Positions 1 through 6,916 of a stretch of 15,271 nucleotides of DNA are shown in pieces (the stretch's first letter is position 1; the number at the start of each line of letters is the position of its first letter). The stretch lies in NCBI GenBank assembly GCA_964415605.1, contig CAYQBA010000117.1, positions 1-15,271 of the forward strand, read 5' to 3'. The DNA comes from UCB3 sp964415605 (GTDB lineage: Bacteria; Chloroflexota; Anaerolineae; Epilineales; Epilineaceae). Both the position numbers and the translations under genes were made by a program. Below the pieces are notes generated by a model, which ran no database searches, had not been told where the DNA came from, and saw only the letters and a list, made by a program, of their open reading frames with translations.

Positions 1-1
1 G

Positions 2-727
2 GTGGCGTTGGATTGGTCGGGCGATGCCGCCGGTGCCATCGCGGCGGCGCTGGACGCCCTGCGGCTGGCGCCCGAGCACGCCCCGGCCCACGCGGCGCTC
101 GCCGAGGCCTACGCGTCGGACGGGCGTTGGGAAGAGGCCGGGCGCGCCGCGGCGCGCGCGGTCGAGCTCGATCCGCGCTCCGCCGACGCCTTCCGCGCCC
201 TCGGCATGGTGCGCGAGACCCGCGGCGATCTCGCCGGCGCGCTCGAAGCCTACCGGCACGCCGCCGAGCTCGAGCCCCAGCTCGGCTGGTACCAGATCGA
301 CGTCGGCCGCATCCACCGCTCGCGGGGCGACGCCGCCGCGGCGCTGGCCGCATTCACCCGGGCACTTGAGCTGGATCCGCGCGATCCGGTGGCGCTCGAC
401 AGCCTGGGGCTCCTGGCCTACGACGCCGGAGACCTCGACGGGGCAAGCGAGCGGTTCAAACAGGCCACCGCGGCCGAGCCGAGCTACGCCGCCGGCCACA
501 CCCACCTGGCCTGGGTCCACTACGCGCGCGCCGAATGGCCGGAGGCGGCGCAGCACTTCGAGCGGGCGATCCAGCTCGGCTCACGGACCGCGATGAACGC
601 CTATCAGCTCGGGCTGTCCTACGCCTACATGGAGGAATGCAACCGCGCCCGCCCCTGGCTGCGCAAGGCCGCCGAGCTCGCGCCCGGGGACCCGACGATC
701 CAACAGGGGCTCAAGACCTGTCCGTGA
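2..727 (+). CDS. TPR-repeat protein, C-terminal part (5' end outside window)
   Basis: The visible 241 residues are almost entirely tetratricopeptide repeats. Consensus prolines sit at residues 24, 58, 92, 126, 160 and 228, exactly one 34-residue period apart, with Gly194 in the expected sixth place. This gives six full repeats (25-228) and a partial one at the start. Typical TPR positions are visible: W/L-x-x-L/I-G, A-Y, A, F/Y and the closing P. TPR arrays are protein-protein interaction scaffolds. Without the N-terminal domain the partner or any enzymatic role cannot be named. A GTG lies at position 2, but the repeat is already under way there, so the gene very probably begins upstream and this is a fragment. 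It ends just before the convergent clpC gene. No signal peptide or membrane segment is visible in this part. Confidence 0.85.
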   Translation: MALDWSGDAAGAIAAALDALRLAPEHAPAHAALAEAYASDGRWEEAGRAAARAVELDPRSADAFRALGMVRETRGDLAGALEAYRHAAELEPQLGWYQIDVGRIHRSRGDAAAALAAFTRALELDPRDPVALDSLGLLAYDAGDLDGASERFKQATAAEPSYAAGHTHLAWVHYARAEWPEAAQHFERAIQLGSRTAMNAYQLGLSYAYMEECNRARPWLRKAAELAPGDPTIQQGLKTCP

Positions 728-833
728 TGGCTGGACGAACGTCAGCTCGCGTCCAGGCCACGACGTCTCTCGGATCCCCAAGGCATGCCGATCGAGCCGG
801 CCGCGGCCCTGGTCCTTGGAGCCTGGCGCGCCC

Positions 834-3284
834 TCAGGCCGGCGCCAGACCCGCCTCCTCCCGCACCCGGAGCACCACCTCGTTGTCGACGACGTCGACG
901 ACCACCGTATCGCCGTCGCGGATTTCCGCCGACAGGAGCTGCTCGGACAACGGGTCTTCGATCAGGTTCATGATCGACCGGCGGAGCGGCCGCGCGCCAA
1001 ACTCGGGGTCGTAGCCCTCGTCCACGATGCGCTCGCGCGCGGCATCCGTGACCTCGAGGGTCAGGCTGTGCTCGCCCAGCCGCGGCTCGAGCCGCTTGAA
1101 CTGGATGTCGACGATCTGCCGCAGGTCGGCGCGCGTCAAGGGATGGAAGACGATGGTCTTGTCGATGCGGTTGAGGAACTCGGGCTTGAAGAGCCGCTTC
1201 AGCTCGCCCAGCACCTTCTCGCGCATCTCGTCGTAGGCGCCCTTGAGGCGGGTCTGCTCGTCCTGGCTGACGTCGAACCCCAGCGCCTGCTGCTTGTTGA
1301 GCTGCGCCGCGCCGACGTTGGACGTCATGATGATGATCGTGTTGCGGAAGTCGACCTTGCGGCCCTTGGCGTCCGAGAGGTGCCCGTCCTCCATGATCTG
1401 GAGCAGCATGTTGAACACCTCGGGGTGCGCCTTCTCGATCTCGTCGAGCAGGATCACCTGATACGGCCGGCGGCGGACCGCCTCGGTGAGCTGGCCGCCC
1501 TCGTAGTAGCCGACGTAGCCCGGCGGGGCGCCGACGAGCCGGCTGGCCGCGTGGCGCTCCATGAACTCGCTCATGTCGATCTGGAGGAGCGAATCCTCGC
1601 TGCCGAACATGAACTCCGCCAACGCCTTGGCGAGCTCGGTCTTGCCGACCCCGGTGGGGCCGAGGAAGATATAGACCCCGATCGGTCGCCGGGGGTCCTT
1701 GAGGCCGGCCCGGGCGCGGCGCACCGCCTTGGCGATGGTCTCGAGCGCCTCGTGCTGGCCGACGATGCGCGCGTGCAGCGCCTGCTCCATCTGCAGCAAC
1801 CGCTCGCCCTCCTCGCCGGCGATGCGGACCACCGGCACGCCGGTCCACATCGCCACGACCTCGGCGATGTCCTCGTCGCCGACCTGCAGCCCGGCGTTGG
1901 TGCTGCCGCGCAGCTGCTCGATCTGGTCCTCGATCTCGCGCTCGCGCTCGCGCAGGGCCACGGCCTGCTCGTAGCGCTCGGCGGCGAAGCTCTGCTCCTT
2001 TTCCTCGCGCACCTCCCGCAGCGACTCGACGGCCGCCTGCAGACCCGGGGCGTCGGGCATCTTGTACATCCGAACCCGGCTGGCCGCCTCGTCGATCAAG
2101 TCGATGGCCTTGTCCGGCAGGAAGCGGTCGGTGATGTAGCGCGAGGCGAGATGCGCGGCCGCGTACAGCGCCTCGTCGCTGATCTTGAGGTTGTGGTGCT
2201 CTTCGTAGCGCGCGCGGATGCCGCGCAGGATCTGGATGGTGTCGTCGATCGAAGGCTCGTCGACGAACACCGGCTGGAAGCGGCGCTCCAGCGCGGCGTC
2301 GCTCTCGATGTAGCGGCGGTACTCGTCGAGGGTCGTCGCGCCGATGCACTGCAGCTCGCCGCGCGCCAGGGCCGGCTTGAGGAGGTTGGCCGCGTCGACG
2401 CTCGAGCCGGCGGCCCCGGCCCCCACGAGCATGTGGAGCTCGTCGATGAACAGGATGGCGTCGGTGCCCTTGATCTCGTCGATGACGCGCTTCATGCGCT
2501 CTTCGAACTGGCCGCGGTAGATGGTCCCGGCGACGAGGCTGCCGACGTCGAGCATGAACACGCGCTTGTCGCGCAGCTGCGCCGGCACCTCGCCGTTGTG
2601 GATGCGCTGGGCCAGCCCCTCGATGATCGCCGTCTTGCCGACCCCGGGCTCGCCGATCAGCGCGGGGTTGTTCTTGGTGCGCCGGCTGAGGATCTGGATC
2701 ACGCGCTCGATCTCGGTCTGCCGGCCGATCACGGGGTCCAGCTTGCCCTCCTCGGCCTGGACCGTGAGGTCCACGCCGAGCTGGTCCATGAGCGGCGTCT
2801 GCTGCGCCTTCTTCCGCTCGGGGCGCTGCCGGACCGGGTTCTGCATGATGGCGCGCGTGGTCTGTACGCGGACGGCCTCTAGGTCGATCTCCATCTCGCG
2901 GAGGACGTCGATCGCCAGGCCGCTCCCTTCGCGGATCAAGCCGAGCAGGAGGTGCTCGGTGCCGATGTACTGGTGCTTCATCTTGCGCGCCTCGTCGATC
3001 GCGGTCTCGATGACGCGCTTGGTCCGGGGGGTCAAGCCGGTCTCGCCGCGGACGCGGCCGCTGGTCCGCCGTTCGAGATCCTCGATCAGCCGGCGGACCT
3101 GATAGGGGTTGACGCCCATGTCGCGCAAGACGCGCGCCGCCACGCCCCGCTCTTCCTGAACCAGGCCCAGCAGCAGGTGCTCGGTGCCGATGTAGGTGTC
3201 GTTCAGCCGGCGAGCCTCTTCCTGCGCCAGCAGCAGAACCCGTCGGGCGCGCTCGGTAAAGCGGTCGTCGAACTTGCTCGCCAT
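834..3284 (-). CDS. clpC: ATP-dependent Clp protease ATP-binding subunit ClpC
   Basis: This 816-residue class I Hsp100/AAA+ unfoldase feeds substrates to the ClpP peptidase in the cytoplasm. The order is two Clp_N repeats (about 5-75 and 79-150), AAA D1 with Walker A GEPGVGKT (211-218), Walker B ILFIDE (277-282) and arginines 334-335, a ClpC-type middle/UVR coiled coil (about 415-460), then AAA D2 with Walker A GPTGVGKT (542-549), Walker B VILLDE (610-615) and FLNRID (703-708). An LGF tripeptide at 668-670 lies where the ClpP-docking loop is expected. The length is normal and both ATPase sites look intact. An in-frame start exists 12 codons upstream, but the ATG at 3284 gives the conserved MASKFDDRFT opening and has a GAGGT ribosome site 4 nt before it. 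It is the last gene of the minus-strand block, 146 nt after the S1 gene. No ctsR, mcsA or mcsB is seen beside it. Confidence 0.96.
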   Translation of the reverse strand: MASKFDDRFTERARRVLLLAQEEARRLNDTYIGTEHLLLGLVQEERGVAARVLRDMGVNPYQVRRLIEDLERRTSGRVRGETGLTPRTKRVIETAIDEARKMKHQYIGTEHLLLGLIREGSGLAIDVLREMEIDLEAVRVQTTRAIMQNPVRQRPERKKAQQTPLMDQLGVDLTVQAEEGKLDPVIGRQTEIERVIQILSRRTKNNPALIGEPGVGKTAIIEGLAQRIHNGEVPAQLRDKRVFMLDVGSLVAGTIYRGQFEERMKRVIDEIKGTDAILFIDELHMLVGAGAAGSSVDAANLLKPALARGELQCIGATTLDEYRRYIESDAALERRFQPVFVDEPSIDDTIQILRGIRARYEEHHNLKISDEALYAAAHLASRYITDRFLPDKAIDLIDEAASRVRMYKMPDAPGLQAAVESLREVREEKEQSFAAERYEQAVALREREREIEDQIEQLRGSTNAGLQVGDEDIAEVVAMWTGVPVVRIAGEEGERLLQMEQALHARIVGQHEALETIAKAVRRARAGLKDPRRPIGVYIFLGPTGVGKTELAKALAEFMFGSEDSLLQIDMSEFMERHAASRLVGAPPGYVGYYEGGQLTEAVRRRPYQVILLDEIEKAHPEVFNMLLQIMEDGHLSDAKGRKVDFRNTIIIMTSNVGAAQLNKQQALGFDVSQDEQTRLKGAYDEMREKVLGELKRLFKPEFLNRIDKTIVFHPLTRADLRQIVDIQFKRLEPRLGEHSLTLEVTDAARERIVDEGYDPEFGARPLRRSIMNLIEDPLSEQLLSAEIRDGDTVVVDVVDNEVVLRVREEAGLAPA

Positions 3285-3430
3285 GTCAACCTCGCTGCGG
3301 CGGCCTGGCGGCCGCATCATCGACCCGATCGGTCACCGGTACATTCAACGTTCTTGACACATCAGACGTGCGCGCCGCCCACCGGCTTACGCACCGCAGC
3401 TCCCGTACGGCCGCCACGCGCCGTGCCCGA
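3285..3430. other. Spacer between S1 gene and clpC
   Basis: 146 nt separate the S1 stop from the clpC start, and both genes read on the minus strand. I see no convincing hairpin-plus-T terminator after the S1 gene. I also see no good sigma-70 promoter for clpC; the best match is TTGAAT followed 18 nt later by GTCGAT, which is poor. Whether clpC is read through from upstream or has its own promoter cannot be settled from the sequence. Confidence 0.4.
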
Positions 3431-4714
3431 TCAGGTCGCGGCATCCTCGGCCGGCTCGGAGGGCGGCGAATCATCCTCGGTCGGCGCGGAGGGCGGCGAA
3501 TCATCCTCGGCCGGCGCGGAGGGCGGCACCTCCGCGTCGAGGTCGGCGACCGCCGGGCCCGCCGCCAGCTCGTCGTAGTCCGGCGCGGCGCGCTTGAGGC
3601 TAAGACCGACCCGCTTGCGGTCGGGGTCCACGCGGATGACGCGCAGCGTGACGCGCTCGCCGGGCTGCACCACCTCGGCCGCCGGGCGGCCGTCGTCGGA
3701 GAGCTCCGAGACGTGCACGAGGCCCTCGATGTTGCCGTCGAGGCGAGCGAACGCGCCGAAGTCGGCCAGCCGGGTGATGGTGCCGTCGACGATCGACCCG
3801 ACCGCGAAGCGGTCCGACAGGTTGCTCCACGGCTCGGGCTCGAGCTGCTTGAGGCTGAGGCCGATGCGCTTGCGCTCACGGTCGATGGCGATGATCTTGA
3901 CCGTCACGAGCTGGTTGGGCTGCAGCACCTCGGACGGGTGGTTGACGCGGTTCCACGAGATCTCCGACAGGTGGATCAGGCCGTCGGCGCCGCCGATGTC
4001 GACGAACGCGCCGAAGTCCGCCAGGCTGGTGACGTGGCCCGTGACCACCGTCCCCTCCTCGAGATTGTTGAGGAGGTCGGTCTTGAGCTGCTTGCGGCGC
4101 TCGCGCATCGCGGCCTGCTCGGACAGGATCAGGCGGTTCTTGCGCCGGTCGATCTCGATGATCTTGAGCCACAGCGGCTCCTCGACCAGAGCGGCCAGGG
4201 GGCTTGTCGCGCTGCCGTCGATGCGGCTGCGATCGATGCTGTGGCGGCGATCGACCTGAGAGGCCGGGACAAAGCCGCGGACGTGGCCGACGTAGACGAT
4301 GAGGCCGCCCTTGTTGTGGCCGCCGACGGGAGCCTGGATGATCGCGCCTTCCTCGAAGAGCTGCTCGGCCCGATCCCAGTCCTGGCCGACTCTGGCCTGG
4401 GTGAGCGACACGACGAGGTTGCCGTCGCGGTCGCGCGGGTTGAGGATCATGCACTCCACCGAGTCGCCGACCGAGAACGACCGGCGCTCCTCCGGCGACA
4501 TCTGGGACAGCTCTTGCGACGCCACCAGGCCTTCGTACTTGCCGCCGACGTCGATGAGGATCTCGTTGTCCTTCACCCAGGCGATGGTGCCGTTGACGAC
4601 GTCGCCGCGCTGGAAGTCGAAGATGACTTCCTCGTTTTCCTCCAACAAGTCCAGCATCGGGTGACGCTCGACGGCGTCAGGGGCATCGATGCCGGAAGTG
4701 CCGATTGTGCTCAT
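3431..4714 (-). CDS. rpsA: S1 RNA-binding domain protein, ribosomal protein S1 homologue
   Basis: The 427-residue protein has four S1 (OB-fold) domains at about 36-106, 121-200, 220-290 and 305-376. Domains 3 and 4 are the most canonical: each has an LADFGAF motif, a GL[IV]H[LV]SE motif and a closing KR[IV]GLSLK strand. Domain 2 is divergent and less charged, as is usual for the second domain of bacterial S1 proteins. S1 binds mRNA and aids initiation on the 30S subunit; proteins of this four-domain size are the usual S1 homologue outside Proteobacteria. After domain 4 comes a Pro/Ser/Glu/Asp-rich tail (about 390-427), partly built from a 10-residue unit repeated three times. The ATG at 4714 has a good purine-rich site (AAGGAAGG) 3 nt upstream, and a promoter lies at 4747-4775. 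It could instead be a stress-related S1 paralogue, since its neighbours are not ribosomal genes. Confidence 0.88.
   Translation of the reverse strand: MSTIGTSGIDAPDAVERHPMLDLLEENEEVIFDFQRGDVVNGTIAWVKDNEILIDVGGKYEGLVASQELSQMSPEERRSFSVGDSVECMILNPRDRDGNLVVSLTQARVGQDWDRAEQLFEEGAIIQAPVGGHNKGGLIVYVGHVRGFVPASQVDRRHSIDRSRIDGSATSPLAALVEEPLWLKIIEIDRRKNRLILSEQAAMRERRKQLKTDLLNNLEEGTVVTGHVTSLADFGAFVDIGGADGLIHLSEISWNRVNHPSEVLQPNQLVTVKIIAIDRERKRIGLSLKQLEPEPWSNLSDRFAVGSIVDGTITRLADFGAFARLDGNIEGLVHVSELSDDGRPAAEVVQPGERVTLRVIRVDPDRKRVGLSLKRAAPDYDELAAGPAVADLDAEVPPSAPAEDDSPPSAPTEDDSPPSEPAEDAAT
3441..3530 (-). repeat. Three tandem 30-bp repeats encoding the acidic S1 tail
   Basis: Three head-to-tail 30-bp copies (3441-3470, 3471-3500, 3501-3530) differ at only a few positions. 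Each encodes about ten residues of the type P-P-S-x-P-[AT]-E-D-[DA]-[SA]. Because the unit is a multiple of three, a gain or loss of copies would keep the S1 gene in frame, so copy number could vary between strains. Confidence 0.9.
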
Positions 4715-4746
4715 TGACCTTCCTTGCCCTCCGAGATTACCGGCGA

Positions 4747-4775
4747 ATTATAGGGACGCCCCCGGGCGCCGCCAA
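4747..4775 (-). promoter_or_regulatory. Sigma-70-type promoter of the S1 gene
   Basis: On the minus strand a perfect TATAAT (4752 to 4747) is preceded at exactly 17 nt by TTGGCG (4775 to 4770), a 4-of-6 match to TTGACA. Transcription would start near 4740, leaving a leader of about 25 nt that carries the ribosome site. This AT-rich hexamer stands out in very GC-rich DNA and suggests that the S1 gene, and perhaps clpC behind it, can be transcribed independently of the PIN-TRAM/ridA pair. Confidence 0.6.
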
Positions 4776-4851
4776 ACACTCGCCGGGAACGCGCGGCGCG
4801 GCAGGCCGAGCCGCCGCCCGGGCGAGGGGCCGCCGCCACCCCGCGGGACCG

Positions 4852-5289
4852 TCAGCGGGCCGCCCGCGCGACGGCCTCGATCTCGACGCGCGCGCCGCGC
4901 GGGAGAGCGGCCACGGCGACCGTGGATCGGGCCGGGGGCTCGGTGGCGAAGTGCTCGGCGTACACCGCGTTGACCGCGGCGAAGTCCGCCATGTCCACGA
5001 GGAACACGGTGGTCTTGACGACCGCCGCCAGCCCGGCGCCGGCCGCTTCGAGAACGGCCGCGAGGTTGGCCAGCGCCCGGCGGGCCTCGGCCGCGACGCC
5101 GCCGGGCACCAGCTCGCCGGTGGCCGGGTCCAACCCGATCTGCCCGGCGCTGAAGACGAGGTCGCCCGAACGGATGGCCTGGCTGTACGGCCCGATGGCC
5201 GCCGGGGCGCCGGTGGTGTGCACCACGTGGCGGGCGGGCGCGCCGCCGAGGTCGACGACGCGGCCGAGCGTTGGATCGAGGTTGGGCAT
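4852..5289 (-). CDS. ridA: RidA family reactive-intermediate deaminase
   Basis: This 145-residue protein belongs to the RidA/YjgF/UK114 family. Members are small homotrimeric cytosolic enzymes that hydrolyse reactive enamine/imine intermediates, such as those from threonine dehydratase, to 2-oxo acids and ammonia. Family landmarks are present: APAAIGPYSQA (28-38), SAGQIGLDPATG (47-58), VVKTTVFLVDM (90-100), PARSTV (119-124) with the substrate-binding arginine at 121, and VEIEA (135-139) with Glu137 in the usual acidic position. The core starts about 18 residues later than in short homologues. The longer start at 5289 is supported by a perfect AGGAGGT 8 nt upstream, while the GTG codons nearer the core have no comparable site. 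The stop of the upstream PIN-TRAM gene overlaps that ribosome site, so the two genes are probably translationally coupled. Confidence 0.93.
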   Translation of the reverse strand: MPNLDPTLGRVVDLGGAPARHVVHTTGAPAAIGPYSQAIRSGDLVFSAGQIGLDPATGELVPGGVAAEARRALANLAAVLEAAGAGLAAVVKTTVFLVDMADFAAVNAVYAEHFATEPPARSTVAVAALPRGARVEIEAVARAAR

Positions 5290-5295
5290 GGCGGG

Positions 5296-6453
5296 CTACC
5301 TCCTGCGCAGCATGGCGGATGGGTGCGCCACGTGGACGGGGGGCCGGTCGTCGGCCGCCCCGTGCACGCCGGTGGCGTCGGCAAGCGAGGCGAAGATCAT
5401 CCGCCCCGCGACGGTCTGGAGCACGCGCGTGACGGTCACCGGGACCACGTCGTCGATGTGGTTCCGGCCCTCCTCGACGACGACCATCGTGCCATCCTCG
5501 AGGTACGCCACGCCCTGGCCGAGCTCCTTGCCCTCCTGGATGATGCGCACCGTCAGGTGCTCGCCGGGCAGGAGCAGGGTCTTCACGGCGTTGACAAGCT
5601 CGTTGAGGTTGAGGACGCGGATGCCCTGGATCTCGGCCACCCGGTTGAGGTTGTAGTCGTTGGTCATGATCGCCGCGTTGAGCTGCTCCGCCAGGTGCAC
5701 GAGCTTGCGGTCGACCTCGTTGATGTGCGGGAAGTCGCGGTCGGAGAGCTCGAGGTTGACCTTGGTCGACTGCTGGAGCCGGTTGAGGATCTCGAGGCCC
5801 CGCCGCCCGCGGTTGCGGCGGAGGCTGTCGGCGGAGTCGGCGACCTGCTGCAGCTCGTCGAGCACGAACCGCGGCACGAGCAGCGTGTTGTCGATGAAGC
5901 CGGTCTCGGCCAGATCCGCCACGCGGCCGTCGATGATCACGCTGGTGTCGAGAAGGATGTAGTCGCTGCTCGCCAGTTGACCCTCGGTGTGCGGTCCGAG
6001 CACGTTGCGCAGCAGGCCCAGGTAGACGCCGGGGCTGCTGCCGACCGTGGCCGCGCCGAGGTAGGCCAGCACCAGCGCCACGGCGAAGGGCAGGAACTGG
6101 CCGAGCGGGTCGTGCAGAAACGACAGCGGCAGGGCGGCCAGCGCACCGAGCAACAGGCCGAACGCCAGCCCCGTGGCCGTGCCGACCAGCCGGACCGGCG
6201 GGACGTGGGCCAGCTCCTCGTGCGCCAGCTCGAGCGGGCGCAGCAGCAACGGGGTGAGGACGTAGCCGAACGCGAACCCGAACAACGCAAACGACAGCGA
6301 GACGAGGATGCGAACGACGGTGACGGCCTGAACGCTCTCGAGGCTGAACTGGCCCCGTACCTCAGGCCAGAGCGCGCTGCCGGCGGTGTAGCCGACGACG
6401 GCCAGGCTGATGGCTCCGATGAGGCGGACGATCCGTTTCCAGCGGCGTGGCAT
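5296..6453 (-). CDS. Membrane-anchored PIN-TRAM domain ribonuclease (YacL-like)
   Basis: The 385-residue protein has four predicted membrane helices (about 10-29, 46-67, 89-113, 119-139). A PIN nuclease domain (about 164-285) and a C-terminal TRAM RNA-binding domain (about 292-356) follow. The PIN acidic residues are visible: Asp169 and Asp175 (LLDTSVIID), Glu200 (LDEL), Asp248 (NEVDRKL) and Asp266 (TNDYN). This is the architecture of the Bacillus YacL family, thought to be membrane-tethered metal-dependent ribonucleases. The open frame extends far upstream to 7137, but the ATG at 6453 is chosen because it precedes the first helix and has an AGGAGAGGT ribosome site 4 nt away. Residues further upstream are low-complexity Arg/Pro/Ala and overlap the divergent gene. 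The protein ends with about 25 extra polar residues after TRAM. ridA follows 6 nt later. Confidence 0.93.
   Translation of the reverse strand: MPRRWKRIVRLIGAISLAVVGYTAGSALWPEVRGQFSLESVQAVTVVRILVSLSFALFGFAFGYVLTPLLLRPLELAHEELAHVPPVRLVGTATGLAFGLLLGALAALPLSFLHDPLGQFLPFAVALVLAYLGAATVGSSPGVYLGLLRNVLGPHTEGQLASSDYILLDTSVIIDGRVADLAETGFIDNTLLVPRFVLDELQQVADSADSLRRNRGRRGLEILNRLQQSTKVNLELSDRDFPHINEVDRKLVHLAEQLNAAIMTNDYNLNRVAEIQGIRVLNLNELVNAVKTLLLPGEHLTVRIIQEGKELGQGVAYLEDGTMVVVEEGRNHIDDVVPVTVTRVLQTVAGRMIFASLADATGVHGAADDRPPVHVAHPSAMLRRR
5298..5304 (-). promoter_or_regulatory. Ribosome binding site deciding the ridA start
   Basis: AGGAGGT on the minus strand lies 8 nt before the ATG at 5289. Its last base is shared with the TAG stop of the PIN-TRAM gene. 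It fixes the longer ridA start and implies coupling of the two genes. Confidence 0.8.
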
Positions 6454-6708
6454 GCCGACCTCTCCTACGCGGGTCGGACTCCCGCAACACCGCCGGGCGC
6501 GGGCCGTCGGCGCGGGCGCGTCGCCCGCCCCGCAGGGGCCCGATCTTCGGAGCGTCGACTCTGCCCCGGATGGTTGGTGGAAACGGTGGCGCTGCGTCGG
6601 TCGGGATGAATGAAGTCCAGATGAATGGGTGATCGCGTGCGCATGGTGAGCTCGCGGCCGGGGATCGCGCAAGATCGCGCAGCGCGGTCCTCGACATCGC
6701 CACCGAAC

Positions 6709-6714
6709 ATTATA
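6709..6714 (-). promoter_or_regulatory. Candidate -10 box for the PIN-TRAM/ridA operon
   Basis: A perfect TATAAT lies on the minus strand within GC-rich DNA. It would give a start near 6702 and a leader of about 250 nt to the PIN-TRAM ATG. No TTGACA-like -35 is found at 16-19 nt, so either the site uses an activator or a different sigma factor, or it is chance. Confidence 0.35.
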
Positions 6715-6753
6715 GTCGACGCCTCCAAACCGGCGGTTGCTTGACCTCCAGGC

Positions 6754-6759
6754 TATACT
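6754..6759 (+). promoter_or_regulatory. Candidate -10 box for the repeat-protein gene
   Basis: TATACT on the plus strand lies about 160 nt before the ATG at 6917. A TTGACC at 6741 is only 7 nt upstream of it and cannot serve as its -35. The -35 region at the right distance (about 6731) is GGCGG-rich and gives no match. This is weak evidence that gains a little from the divergent arrangement with the box at 6709. Confidence 0.25.
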
Positions 6760-6916
6760 CGCCGGCGTCGCCCGGCCCACCCTGGACAGTGGCCCCCGGC
6801 GCGCCGCCCCACGGGCAGGCGACGCCCCCCGGCCGCCGGGCCGGTATCCGCTTCCACCCGCTCCGGAAAGGAGGGAGCCGCGGCCGCCGCAACCGCCGGC
6901 AGCCCGGCGACGCATC

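Larger units (their letters stand above)
6454..6916. other. Divergent intergenic region between PIN-TRAM and repeat-protein genes
   Basis: This 463-nt stretch has no gene I can support. It holds: the PIN-TRAM ribosome site (6458-6466) with two mutually exclusive short hairpins beside it (6455-6485); an AT-richer patch with a direct repeat GATGAATG (6605-6612, 6620-6627); three copies of GATCGCG (6631, 6663, 6673); a perfect TATAAT on the minus strand (6709-6714); a TATACT on the plus strand (6754-6759); and an isolated GGAAAGGAGGG (6865-6875) with no start codon at a useful distance. The two -10-like boxes face away from each other, so this is probably a back-to-back promoter region, although neither has a good -35. 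Confidence 0.5.

Noticed and set aside
823..848. CTGGCGC / GCGCCAG hairpin at the end of clpC
   Set aside because: The 7-bp stem overlaps the last codons and has no T tract on either strand; such stems are common by chance at this GC content.
816..2882. Plus-strand frame (688 codons) antisense to clpC
   Set aside because: Leu/Asp/Val/Ala-rich shadow without any domain; clpC on the minus strand is unambiguous.
3354..3359. TTGACA on the plus strand between the S1 gene and clpC
   Set aside because: It faces away from both minus-strand genes, has no -10 at the right distance, and no plus-strand gene follows.
4705..6609. Plus-strand frame antisense to ridA and the PIN-TRAM gene
   Set aside because: Composition is that of a shadow frame (Arg, Gly, Val, Asp runs), with no signal or motif. 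It overlaps two clear genes and one promoter.
6741..6759. TTGACC plus TATACT as a complete plus-strand promoter
   Set aside because: The two boxes are only 7 nt apart, far from the 16-18 nt required. Only the TATACT is kept as a weak -10 candidate.
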